A program made the position numbers and the translations under genes. From JANNMJ01 sp031397815 (GTDB lineage Bacteria; Bacteroidota; Bacteroidia; Cytophagales; Hymenobacteraceae), in the NCBI GenBank assembly GCA_031397815.1, contig JANNMJ010000051.1, positions 1 to 52,542 of the forward strand: DNA of 52,542 nt, read 5' to 3'. Positions 32,850-40,458 of the stretch are shown here, one piece after another. Each line of letters begins with the position of its first letter. Position 1 is the first letter of the stretch. A model generated the notes under the pieces. It did not search any database. It saw nothing but the letters and a program-made list of their open reading frames with translations, and was not told the DNA's origin.

Positions 32850-33529
32850 GTTAGCTGCTCAAACCCAAACTCCAGCAAGTGAATCGGCTTGCCCAGAGCG
32901 CGGTAACGGGCCTCGTAATGGGTTTGAATGCCCGCTGAGATGCGTTGCAGCTCCTCGCCTTCCGGGCCGTGCAGGTTGCGGGTGTAGCGCAGGTTGGTGA
33001 TGCGTTGCGTTGGAAGGCTTTCGGTCAGGGTGTACTCGAAGAGGCCGGGGTCATCGGTTTTGAGGCGGACTACTCCGCCCGGCCGCAGGATGTGACGGTA
33101 AATTTCCAGAAAGCGCGGCGCCGTCAGTCGGCGGCGGGCGGCGCCGAGGGTGCCGTGCGGGTCGGGGAAGGTGATCCAGATGGCGGCTAGCTCGTGCTGT
33201 CCGAAATGCTCGGGCAGCTCCAGCGCCTGTCCGCGCAGCCAGCCGACGTTGGTCAGCCCCAAGGCTTGCGCGCGGGTGCTGCCGGTCCAGATGCGCTCGC
33301 CCTTTACATCGAGACCTAGAAAGTTCTCGTCGGGTTGCTGCTGGGCTAGGCCCACCGTGTAATCGCCTTTTCCGCAACCCACTTCCAGCGTAATGGCTCG
33401 CTCTGGCGGGGTGCCGAAGAACGCGTCGTTCCAACGGCCGCCGAGTGTTTTGTAAATGGGCTTGCACGGCTCGATAACGTCGGGACGAGTGAGATTATCG
33501 GCAAAGCGCTTGAGTTTGACGCGTGACAA
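32846..33529 (-). CDS. trmB: tRNA (guanine-N7)-methyltransferase
   Basis: 227 residues. Opening block KLKRFADNLTRPDVIEPCKP is typical of Bacteroidota TrmB. The SAM-binding motif is ITLEVGCGKGDYTVGLA, followed by NFLGLDVKGERIWTGS, IWITFPDPHGTLGAARRRLT (the catalytic/substrate FPDP motif) and FLEIYRHILRPGGVVRLKTDD. It methylates N7 of G46 in the variable loop of tRNAs. No ATG is available before the conserved N-terminus, so the start is probably TTG at 33529. Its stop shares four bases with the convergent TrpF-like gene. It lies 36 bp downstream of folC and is likely in the same transcript. Confidence 0.94.
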   Translation of the reverse strand: MSRVKLKRFADNLTRPDVIEPCKPIYKTLGGRWNDAFFGTPPERAITLEVGCGKGDYTVGLAQQQPDENFLGLDVKGERIWTGSTRAQALGLTNVGWLRGQALELPEHFGQHELAAIWITFPDPHGTLGAARRRLTAPRFLEIYRHILRPGGVVRLKTDDPGLFEYTLTESLPTQRITNLRYTRNLHGPEGEELQRISAGIQTHYEARYRALGKPIHLLEFGFEQLT

Positions 33530-33565
33530 AGTAGAATCAGACAGAGGTTAAGAAATCAGAGCTGG

Positions 33566-34873
33566 TCAAACGGCATCTGTAATGCCTTCCACTTCTGCAA
33601 CCACAAAGGTGCTGCCGCCGATATACACGGCTTCTGTCGGCAGGGCGGCAGCTCGGGCTGCTTTGACGGCCGCAGCTACCGATGGGAAAGCGGTGCCTTT
33701 CAGATCGAAAGCCTCTGCCTGATCGCGCAATTCTTCCGCTGGAAGTGCCCGCTGGACGGTTGCTGCGCAGAAGTAATATGTGGCGTCCGTGGGCAGCAAG
33801 CCCAGCATCTTCCCGATCGCCTTATCCTTCACCATCCCGAGCACAACGTGCAGATGCGTAGGCTCGCGGCGCATCAACTGCCCGAGCGCTTCCGTCAAGC
33901 CAGCCTCGTTGTGCCCTGTATCGGCCACCACTAGCGGGTGTTCGCCGAGCACTTGCCACCGCCCGCGCAACCCCGTGCGCCGCTGAATACTGCCCAACCC
34001 GGCGCGCACTACCGTTTCCGGCAAGTCGTACCCGGCCGCGCCAAGGGTGTCTAAAGTTGCCAGAATGCCGGGCAGGTTGAGGCGCTGGTAGCTACCGGCC
34101 AAATCCAAGTGCAGGTTCGGCAGATAACTGACGCCGTTGTGCAGCACGTCGAGATTTTGACCACCATCGCGGTGCGGGGCTTGATGGCGGATGGTGTACT
34201 CAGCATCGGCGAAACGAAGGGGCGCGCCACGCTCGGCGGCTACCTGATGAAACACATCGGCCGTTTCTGTCTGCGCCTGACTGACCACTATTGGCACTCC
34301 CGGCTTGATGATTCCGGCCTTCTCGGCGGCAATCAGCGGCAGCGTTTGGCCGAGCAAATCCTGATGGTCGAATGAGATGTTGGTGATGAGCGAAACCAGC
34401 GGCCGAATCACATTCGTGGAATCGATTCGCCCGCCCAGCCCTACTTCGATGATGGCGACGTCGACGGCTTCATCGGCGAAATACCGGAAAGCCAGCGCCA
34501 CCGTCATCTCGAAGAAAGAGACGTTCAATTCCTCAAACAAAGGCCGGTGCTTCTCGACGAACGCGACCACGTAATCGGCTGGAATCAACTGCCCGTTCAG
34601 TCGGATACGCTCCCGGAAATCCACCAAGTGCGGCGAGGTGTACAGCCCCGTCCGGTACCCTGCCGTTTGCAACACGCTCGCCAACGCGTGCGAGCTACTC
34701 CCCTTCCCGTTCGTCCCCGCCACGTGCACCGACCGAAAAGCGCGTTCCGGATGCGCCAACGCGCTGCACAGCGCCTCGATGTTGTCGAGTGAGCGCGTGT
34801 ATGCCGCCGCACCGATGCGCTGAAACATCGGTAAGCGCGCAAAGAGGTAGTCGAGCGTTTCGGCGTAAGTCAT
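33566..34873 (-). CDS. folC: Folylpolyglutamate synthase / dihydrofolate synthase
   Basis: 435 residues. N-terminus MTYAETLDYLFARLPMFQRI, then the P-loop VAGTNGKGSSS (Gly53-Ser59), TGLYTSPHLVDFRERI, VGLGGRIDSTNV and ITNISFDHQDLLG, all standard Mur-ligase-family folC blocks. The C-terminal domain includes RWQVL and VADTGHNEAGL. It adds glutamate to folates (and, in bifunctional forms, to dihydropteroate), in the cytoplasm. The frame runs on to 34972, but residues before MTYAETL derive from a CACATC-repeat leader and are not conserved. The ATG at 34873 is used. Confidence 0.95.
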   Translation of the reverse strand: MTYAETLDYLFARLPMFQRIGAAAYTRSLDNIEALCSALAHPERAFRSVHVAGTNGKGSSSHALASVLQTAGYRTGLYTSPHLVDFRERIRLNGQLIPADYVVAFVEKHRPLFEELNVSFFEMTVALAFRYFADEAVDVAIIEVGLGGRIDSTNVIRPLVSLITNISFDHQDLLGQTLPLIAAEKAGIIKPGVPIVVSQAQTETADVFHQVAAERGAPLRFADAEYTIRHQAPHRDGGQNLDVLHNGVSYLPNLHLDLAGSYQRLNLPGILATLDTLGAAGYDLPETVVRAGLGSIQRRTGLRGRWQVLGEHPLVVADTGHNEAGLTEALGQLMRREPTHLHVVLGMVKDKAIGKMLGLLPTDATYYFCAATVQRALPAEELRDQAEAFDLKGTAFPSVAAAVKAARAAALPTEAVYIGGSTFVVAEVEGITDAV

Positions 34874-34893
34874 TTCAAGGGAGAGATTTGGGA

Positions 34894-34928
34894 GATGTGT
34901 GAAAGGATGTGGGGATGTGAAGGATGTG
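34894..34928 (-). repeat. CACATC repeat cluster in the folC leader
   Basis: Four CACATC words on the minus strand at 34894-34899, 34906-34911, 34914-34919 and 34923-34928, spaced by short pyrimidine tracts. A larger array of the same word precedes leuS (52202-52309). Confidence 0.65.
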
Positions 34929-34933
34929 TCAAT

Positions 34934-34995
34934 AAAAAAATGTGGAAGATGAGCAGAATGGAGTCTAACCACATCCTGTTACATCTTCCACATTT
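34934..34995 (-). terminator. Terminator after the ExbB-ExbD-TonB operon
   Basis: A perfect 14-bp inverted repeat (34938-34951 with 34982-34995, 30-nt loop) is followed on the minus strand by seven T. It sits about 45 bp past the TonB-like stop codon. The long loop makes it less typical. Confidence 0.6.
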
Positions 34996-35041
34996 CTTTC
35001 AAATCATCACACCTTCTCCCCCGTCGCGCCATAGTCAGACG

Positions 35042-35932
35042 TTAGTTCGCACCGATACGGAAGATGACGCGGCCTTCCGCGCCCCGGTCTTCCGAGCTGC
35101 TGCTGGTGCGCTCGAACTCGGTGCGCTCGATAGCGTCCTTGTAGGCACTCTCGGCGGCGGGGTCGTTGAAGGTGCTGCGGCTGGCGTCTTTGACGATACC
35201 GCTTACGGTGCCGTCGGCATCTACCCGAATCTTGAATACCAGCACGCCAGTCGCGTTCGAGGCGTCGGAGACTTTTGGTTTCGAGATCCATTTCCACCCG
35301 ACCATCTCCAGCGCGCCACCCCCGGAACCGCCCGTGCCGTTGCCGTTGGTGCCGTAAAGCGCCTTCGAGTCAAGGGAGCCGTTCCGGTCGCCTTGGTCGC
35401 CGACTTTGCCCGAGCGGTCGCCGTTGTTGTTGCCCGTAGCCAAGTTGGACGTACCACGCGTGCCGTTGCCGCCCGCGTTGGGGTTGTAGGTAGCGGCGGG
35501 GTTGGTGGTGGGTTTGGGCGTCGTCTTCGGACTCTCTTTAACCGCTACCACTTCCTTCTTCGGCTTCTCGACCACCGGCACAGCCACCGTTTCTTCCGCT
35601 TCCGACGTGAGCGTCGGCGGCGTTTCGGCTACCTGCTCTTGCACCGGTTCCGGCGTGGCAGGCTCGGGCTGGGTTTGCGGCTCCGCGTTAGATGGGGCCG
35701 AGTCTTCCGTGTTCTGCGTATCGGCGGCTTTGGCGGTGGTTTGCACGTCGCCGCTGCCTTCCATATCGGTGCCGTAGTTGAGCACGATGCCATCACCGCC
35801 ACCCGTGGCAACCGGCTCAGGCATCTTCACCATCGAAATGAAGAAAATGCTCAGCAGCGCCAAGTGAAAGATTACCGTACCAGCAAGAGCCGGTACGCGG
35901 TTAGTGCGTTGTAAGGCGGCGGAAACTGCCAT
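35042..35932 (-). CDS. TonB-like energy transducer
   Basis: 296 residues. One N-terminal membrane helix (about 15-34, TVIFHLALLSIFFISMV) is followed by a Pro/Glu/Thr-rich linker (about 70-150), an Asn/Gly-rich stretch (about 150-200) and a C-terminal domain (about 210-296) with a VFKIRVDADGTVSG strand, FNDPAAESAYKDAIERTEF and a final GRVIFRIG, in the order of TonB C-terminal domains. It should span the periplasm and couple ExbB/ExbD to outer-membrane receptors. Three such receptors are in the window. The Asn/Gly-rich section is unusual. It comes third in the exbB-exbD-tonB order, with a 156-bp gap after exbD that shows no clear promoter. Confidence 0.85.
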   Translation of the reverse strand: MAVSAALQRTNRVPALAGTVIFHLALLSIFFISMVKMPEPVATGGGDGIVLNYGTDMEGSGDVQTTAKAADTQNTEDSAPSNAEPQTQPEPATPEPVQEQVAETPPTLTSEAEETVAVPVVEKPKKEVVAVKESPKTTPKPTTNPAATYNPNAGGNGTRGTSNLATGNNNGDRSGKVGDQGDRNGSLDSKALYGTNGNGTGGSGGGALEMVGWKWISKPKVSDASNATGVLVFKIRVDADGTVSGIVKDASRSTFNDPAAESAYKDAIERTEFERTSSSSEDRGAEGRVIFRIGAN

Positions 35933-36088
35933 GAGAGTGATTTCAGCTAATTACCACATCCGGAGACGACTTCCTTCGCCCCGCAATCAGAAGATACTAT
36001 CGGCCTAACGTTGGCTGACCCAGAACTGATGCCATAACCCCTCAAATTCCACACAGGTTTTTTGAGGGCTACACGCTAACAAGCACAG

Positions 36089-36499
36089 TTACTTTGGCGG
36101 ATCAGCCGCCATAACCATCTTCACTTTCAGTTGATTACCGATATCAAGGACATCAACGAGCTTCTGAACGTTCAGAGCGCGGTCGACGCGGAGAATGACC
36201 GTGGTGGCGGCTTTTCCAGCCGAATCAGTCGGAATCTGGCGGGCCAGCTCTTGAGCCAGCACATCGTTCGGGATGAGCTTCTGATCGAGAAAGGCTTGGC
36301 CTTCCGAAGTCAGCGAGAGGTTCAGCGAACGCTTCATCACCTGCTTGCCCGACTTGGCGTTCGGGAGCAGCAGCTTGATGACGTTCGGGTTCACCATCGT
36401 GGAGGCGATCAGGAAGAACAACATCAGAAAGAACATGATGTCGTTCATCGCGCCCGTTTCTACGTGCGAGGTGAGCTTACGTCGGCGGGATAAGTTCAT
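36089..36499 (-). CDS. exbD: Biopolymer transport protein ExbD
   Basis: 136 residues. A basic N-terminus (MNLSRRRKL) precedes one membrane helix (about 18-37) that carries the essential Asp20 in GAMNDIMFFLML, the proton-path residue of ExbD/TolR/MotB-type stators. The C-terminal periplasmic domain ends with TVILRVDRALNVQKLVDVLD. It pairs with ExbB in the inner membrane to use proton motive force. It begins 23 bp after the exbB stop, so the two are co-transcribed. The ATG at 36499 is unambiguous. The protein is of normal length. Confidence 0.92.
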   Translation of the reverse strand: MNLSRRRKLTSHVETGAMNDIMFFLMLFFLIASTMVNPNVIKLLLPNAKSGKQVMKRSLNLSLTSEGQAFLDQKLIPNDVLAQELARQIPTDSAGKAATTVILRVDRALNVQKLVDVLDIGNQLKVKMVMAADPPK

Positions 36500-36522
36500 G
36501 GAGGTTCCGGAGATTGTCCTGC

Positions 36523-37251
36523 CTAGTTATCCTGCAACACGTCGGTGAATTCGAGGGCCGAATTTTCCATCCGGTACACTACGCGGTCGACCATCACCGT
36601 GAGGGTGTGGTAACCGGCGTGGGCAATAATCCCCACCACAAGGCCCGCCGCCGACGACACCATCTTCTCGTACAGACCACCCGAAATCTGGGTAATCCCG
36701 AATTCGCCGGAAGCTGCAATCGAGTAGAAGATCTTGATAACGCCGAGAATCGTACCCACGAACCCGAGCATCGGCGCGATACCGGCGATGATGCCCAGAA
36801 TCGATATGCCGCGCTCCAGACGCATAATTTCCAGACGGCCCTGGTTCTCGATGCTCGCCTCGATGTCTTTGAGCGGGGAGCCGATGCGGCGGATCCCTTT
36901 CTCAATCATGTGCGCCAACGGCGTTTCCTGCTTGGCGCAGAGGGCGCGGGCACCGGTCAGGTCGCCGCGAATAATCTGCGACTTCACCTGTTCCATGAAT
37001 TGCGTCGGGTCGCTCGATGCCCGGCGAATCGCCAGAAAGCGTTCGAGAATGATGTACACCGACACCAGCGACAGAATCAGCAGCGGGAACATCACCCAGC
37101 CGCCTTTGAATAGCAGGTCGGTGATGTTAAGCTGCTCATTCGGAGCAACAACCGGCGCATTAGCAGCAGCGACACCCGTTGCGGCAGTCGCCCCGGAGAC
37201 GGAATCGGATACGGTAGCTCCTACTTGGAGCAGCAACGTGAGAAGAGTCAT
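36523..37251 (-). CDS. exbB: MotA/TolQ/ExbB proton channel protein
   Basis: 242 residues. An N-terminal hydrophobic stretch (residues 2-12) is followed by a roughly 35-residue Ala/Asn-rich segment and membrane helices at about 52-74 (WVMFPLLILSLVSVYIILE), 150-172 and 188-210. The conserved ExbB/TolQ blocks are ERGISILGIIAGIAPMLGFVGTI and SSAAGLVVGIIAHAGYH. It forms the pentameric motor channel that, with ExbD, powers TonB. The first gene of the exbB-exbD-tonB set. A terminator hairpin separates it from the upstream HU/SPOR gene, so the operon probably has its own promoter, but none is clear in the 65 bp available. Confidence 0.93.
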   Translation of the reverse strand: MTLLTLLLQVGATVSDSVSGATAATGVAAANAPVVAPNEQLNITDLLFKGGWVMFPLLILSLVSVYIILERFLAIRRASSDPTQFMEQVKSQIIRGDLTGARALCAKQETPLAHMIEKGIRRIGSPLKDIEASIENQGRLEIMRLERGISILGIIAGIAPMLGFVGTILGVIKIFYSIAASGEFGITQISGGLYEKMVSSAAGLVVGIIAHAGYHTLTVMVDRVVYRMENSALEFTDVLQDN

Positions 37252-37311
37252 TCGGAAAAGAAAGCGGAAACTAGAAACGACTGGAACCGGCGATTCATTG
37301 CCGGAAAATGA

Positions 37312-37341
37312 AAAAGTAAACCCGCCACGAGGGCGGGTTTA
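37312..37341 (-). terminator. Terminator of the HU/SPOR gene
   Basis: A 10-bp perfect stem (37317-37326 with 37332-37341) and 5-nt loop, followed on the minus strand by ACTTTTTCATTTT. It lies 12 bp past the stop codon and isolates the TPR/barrel/HU-SPOR genes from exbB. Confidence 0.72.
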
Positions 37342-37353
37342 AGGGGGTTAAAA

Positions 37354-38604
37354 TTAATAGCGCAGCACCCAAAGGGCGGGGCCATAGCGGGCTCGAAGCG
37401 CCGGGAGCGCCTGATCGGCTTCGGCTCGCGTTGCAAAGTCGGCCGCAGCGACCCGATACAGCACCGAGCCGGGCGGTGGCGCCATAACCGACGGCGTTTC
37501 GCCGAGAGTGCTTGGCCCCTTCTTCTCGCCGAGCTTGACGACTTCCAAGCGGCCTTTCTCCGCTTTTTTCAAAGACGAAAAGGCGTTCCAGACCAGATAG
37601 TAGCGGTTGGTCGGCGCTTTCCGAACCGCACCAGCAGCCGGGGCTACTACTTCCGGCGCTGCTTTTACCACCTTCACCACCGAAGCTAACGCTACCGGAG
37701 CAGCGACTTTAACCGGCTTAGCAACTACTACCGCTGGGGTGACTGGCTTTGCTTCAACTTTGATTTCTGCGCTTAACGCATTGTTAGGCTGAACTTTAGG
37801 CGTAGTTAACTCAAGCGTATTTTCGGGTTCAGTTACAACCTCAGCTGGAACGGTTGCGGCTTGAGGTACCGTCATTACTGGCTCAACTACCGGCTCATCA
37901 GCGGGCAGACTAGCGGATACGGCGGCGCGCTGCGGCGCAGATGCTTGCTGAGCGGCTACTGGTTGACCGAGCAGGAAGCGCGATTCAAGCGGTGTGATGC
38001 GCAGGTTGAGGTAAGTAGCCGACATCAGCAGCCCGACGATTACGGCCGTACCAATGCGGTACAGCGGCTCCGCGCCGGGACCGAGAATGCGCCGTACCCG
38101 CGAAGTGCCCGGCCGAATCTGCGGCGTGGCCGTTGGCAATTCTACTGGTGTGTAGCGCGTACCCCGCGCCCGCTCCGTGAGGATGACCGGACGCGACACC
38201 AACTCGGGTAAGCCGAACGACGACGTGAGCGGCAGATAACCGGGTTCGAGGGCTTCAAACCGAATTGGGTCTTCTGCGGTCGCCTGACGGAGCGTGCCTA
38301 ACCCGCGCAGCTCGGCCGCGCGGTGTAGCCGAAGCGCGGTGCGCAGCTCCTCAGTGAACGTGCCGACCCGCGCCTTGGCCGGAGCGGAATCGGTGGAAGC
38401 CATTGCCAACCGAACGGCTTCCGTGAGCAAGCCATCATCGTGACGAAGACGGTCAGAAAAAGCGACCCGCCGGGCGGGCGGCGACAGCGTATGGCGCACC
38501 GGATGAATGCGGGCAGGCACTGGCTCGGCCAGCAGGGCACCGAGGCCCGGCAGGGTCACGCAGTCGTGCTCCAAGAGCAATTGCCGCAGTTGATCGTGTA
38601 CCAT
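37354..38604 (-). CDS. CCDC81-type HU-domain protein with SPOR domain
   Basis: 416 residues. Two N-terminal prokaryotic HU-CCDC81-like domains: one about 1-70 (LLLEHDCVTLPGLGALLAEP, HDDGLLTEAVRLA), the second about 70-130 (VGTFTEELRTALRLHRA, LRGLGTLRQ). A membrane helix at about 182-200 follows, then a Pro/Val/Ala-rich periplasmic linker (about 210-340) and a C-terminal SPOR domain (about 340-416, YYLVWNAFSSLKKAEK ... VLYRVAAADFATRAEADQAL) that in other proteins binds denuded peptidoglycan at division sites. DNA or protein binding in the cytoplasm and peptidoglycan binding outside are family inferences. It follows the barrel gene by 54 bp on the same strand, so it likely shares its transcript. 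Confidence 0.88.
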   Translation of the reverse strand: MVHDQLRQLLLEHDCVTLPGLGALLAEPVPARIHPVRHTLSPPARRVAFSDRLRHDDGLLTEAVRLAMASTDSAPAKARVGTFTEELRTALRLHRAAELRGLGTLRQATAEDPIRFEALEPGYLPLTSSFGLPELVSRPVILTERARGTRYTPVELPTATPQIRPGTSRVRRILGPGAEPLYRIGTAVIVGLLMSATYLNLRITPLESRFLLGQPVAAQQASAPQRAAVSASLPADEPVVEPVMTVPQAATVPAEVVTEPENTLELTTPKVQPNNALSAEIKVEAKPVTPAVVVAKPVKVAAPVALASVVKVVKAAPEVVAPAAGAVRKAPTNRYYLVWNAFSSLKKAEKGRLEVVKLGEKKGPSTLGETPSVMAPPPGSVLYRVAAADFATRAEADQALPALRARYGPALWVLRY

Positions 38605-38658
38605 AATACGCTGAAATAAAGGTAGGTTAGCTAGGAGAACCGAAAGCCGAAAAGCCTT

Positions 38659-40428
38659 CTAGAACTGGTATCCCAGACCTGCAATAGCCGTGATTCCCCG
38701 CACTGGATAGTTCAGGAAACGCTGGTACTTCTGCCCGGTCAGGTTCTGCCCGAGCGCAAAAATGCGAAATTGTGGGGTAATCTGGTACTCGGCACGCAGA
38801 TTTAAATCGACAATCATATCGGTTTCGCGCAGTCCCGGCCGCCGAATGAAATCGCCAGCGGGAGCTGAGCCGAGTGCTTTCGTTGCGCTCACGAGGTAAG
38901 CTTCGGGCGAGATGCGCAGCTTATCCGTAATGGCGAACGACGAGGTGAGGGTTCCCTGCCAAGTCGGACGGTGGTAGGCTTCGCGGAGCGAATCGGCGGA
39001 CCACGTATCGGCGTCAGCCTTCAGCGCTACCTGTACTTTCTGTCCGATATCAACGGTAACCTCGCCGTGGATGTTGAGGTTCGTCACCACTTGGTCTTCC
39101 CCACCGGTGGAGCCATCGGGGTGAACGGCGTAGGTCAGCTCGTAGCGCATCGAGTCGACGGCGCGCGGGTTGTAGAAGTAGAGGTTGCGGAAGCGGTTGT
39201 AAGTCACGCGGCCCAACACCCGCACGGCTCGCGCCGGGGAACCCGACAAGCCACCATAGAAGCTGAGCTGGCGATTCACATCTGCCACCGGCAGCCCCAA
39301 GGCTTGCTTGCCCTCGATGAGTGGCGTCTCGACGCGGGAACCGGCGAGCCACGGGTTTTCGCGCGTCAGGTTGTAGAGCGTGGTGCGCTCCAGACCACCA
39401 CCCGCTCCACCGAAAATCACGAGCCGGTCTTCAATGGCTTGCAGGCTAACGCGCACGGCTGGGTAGACGTTGAATTTCTTCGCCTTGTTCAGCGTGTCCG
39501 ACGTGTAGCCGATGGTCGCGCCGAGCGTGGCGTCGACGCGGTTACCGTCGTGCTCAAACGCCAGCGTGCTCTGTGCGAAGTTGCGGGTCTGCTTCGTGAA
39601 GCTCTCGTAGGAAAGATTCGACACATCGCCCTTCACCGTAAACCGGTTGGTTTCATCCAGCGCGAAACCGAGGCCGAAGCGGGCGTAAATGTCGGTTTCC
39701 TTCTCATCAAACTTGCTCTGCCACGCGCGAACACCAGCGGCCAAATCGCCTTGGAAAGCGGCTTTCACGTCGGTAGTGCGCAACGTGATTTCTGCGTTCA
39801 GTCGCGTGTGGGTTTGCAGAATCGAGTCGGTTTTCGACTTGAAGTAATCCTTTTCGGCCCGGTCGTAACCGTAGAAATGCGTGCTGCTGCGCTCAAAACC
39901 CGCCCGTGCGCCAATGGCGGCAGCTTTTGAGTAAAACTCAGCTTCCCCGACGGCGGCCGTGTTACCGCCCCCGGAATTCTTACCGTCGAGCGGGCCGGAA
40001 GAGCTGGACTGATGCCGCGCATCGAGGCCGGCGCGGAACGTGGTGCTCGGCTTTGTGTGCGCGCCGAGGCGGGCGTACGGCGTTCCGTAGTTACCAAATC
40101 CGCCTTCCACGTAAATGCCGGGCACGGGCGCCACGTTCTCCTGTTTCAGCGGCGCGGGGCGCGGCGTCACGGGCAGAGGCCGACCGGGCAGCGGAAAATC
40201 GAGGAACTCGTACTTGACCGTTTTCTTGACGGGCGGCGGCGGCGGAATGCGCAGCTGCTCGAAGTTGCGGGAAGCGGGCGGCAGCTCGTTGGTACGGCTT
40301 TTCTCGACGATGATCTCGGTGTCTTCGAGGCGCGCGTCGTTGCCTTCGGTCTGCGCGAGGGCGGCCGGGGCGGCCGACAGCAAGAGCACAGCCACCACCG
40401 GCCAAGCAAAGGTTTTAGGAATCAACAT
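38659..40428 (-). CDS. Plug-less TonB-receptor-like outer-membrane beta-barrel
   Basis: 589 residues. Signal peptide 1-25 (AALAQ). No regulatory beta-sandwich and no TonB plug motif is present; instead a Pro-rich stretch (RIPPPPPVKK near residue 63) leads into about 500 residues of beta strands. The end (RIFALGQNLTGQKYQRFLNY ... GLGYQF) is typical of TonB-dependent receptor barrels with the aromatic terminus. It therefore looks like a receptor barrel that lost its plug and may instead be an open channel or assembly anchor. The preceding gene codes for a 1075-residue TPR protein 30 bp upstream, a pairing that suggests a complex. Alternatives: a structural barrel unrelated to transport. Confidence 0.8.
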   Translation of the reverse strand: MLIPKTFAWPVVAVLLLSAAPAALAQTEGNDARLEDTEIIVEKSRTNELPPASRNFEQLRIPPPPPVKKTVKYEFLDFPLPGRPLPVTPRPAPLKQENVAPVPGIYVEGGFGNYGTPYARLGAHTKPSTTFRAGLDARHQSSSSGPLDGKNSGGGNTAAVGEAEFYSKAAAIGARAGFERSSTHFYGYDRAEKDYFKSKTDSILQTHTRLNAEITLRTTDVKAAFQGDLAAGVRAWQSKFDEKETDIYARFGLGFALDETNRFTVKGDVSNLSYESFTKQTRNFAQSTLAFEHDGNRVDATLGATIGYTSDTLNKAKKFNVYPAVRVSLQAIEDRLVIFGGAGGGLERTTLYNLTRENPWLAGSRVETPLIEGKQALGLPVADVNRQLSFYGGLSGSPARAVRVLGRVTYNRFRNLYFYNPRAVDSMRYELTYAVHPDGSTGGEDQVVTNLNIHGEVTVDIGQKVQVALKADADTWSADSLREAYHRPTWQGTLTSSFAITDKLRISPEAYLVSATKALGSAPAGDFIRRPGLRETDMIVDLNLRAEYQITPQFRIFALGQNLTGQKYQRFLNYPVRGITAIAGLGYQF

Positions 40429-40458
40429 GATGGCGTAGTAAGGGAGGTGGTGACAGAA

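Noticed and set aside
36036..36070. CCCTCAAA ... TTTGAGGG pairing between exbD and the TonB-like gene
   Set aside because: Short stem with a long loop and no T-run on the minus strand; not called as a terminator because it would split the apparent operon.
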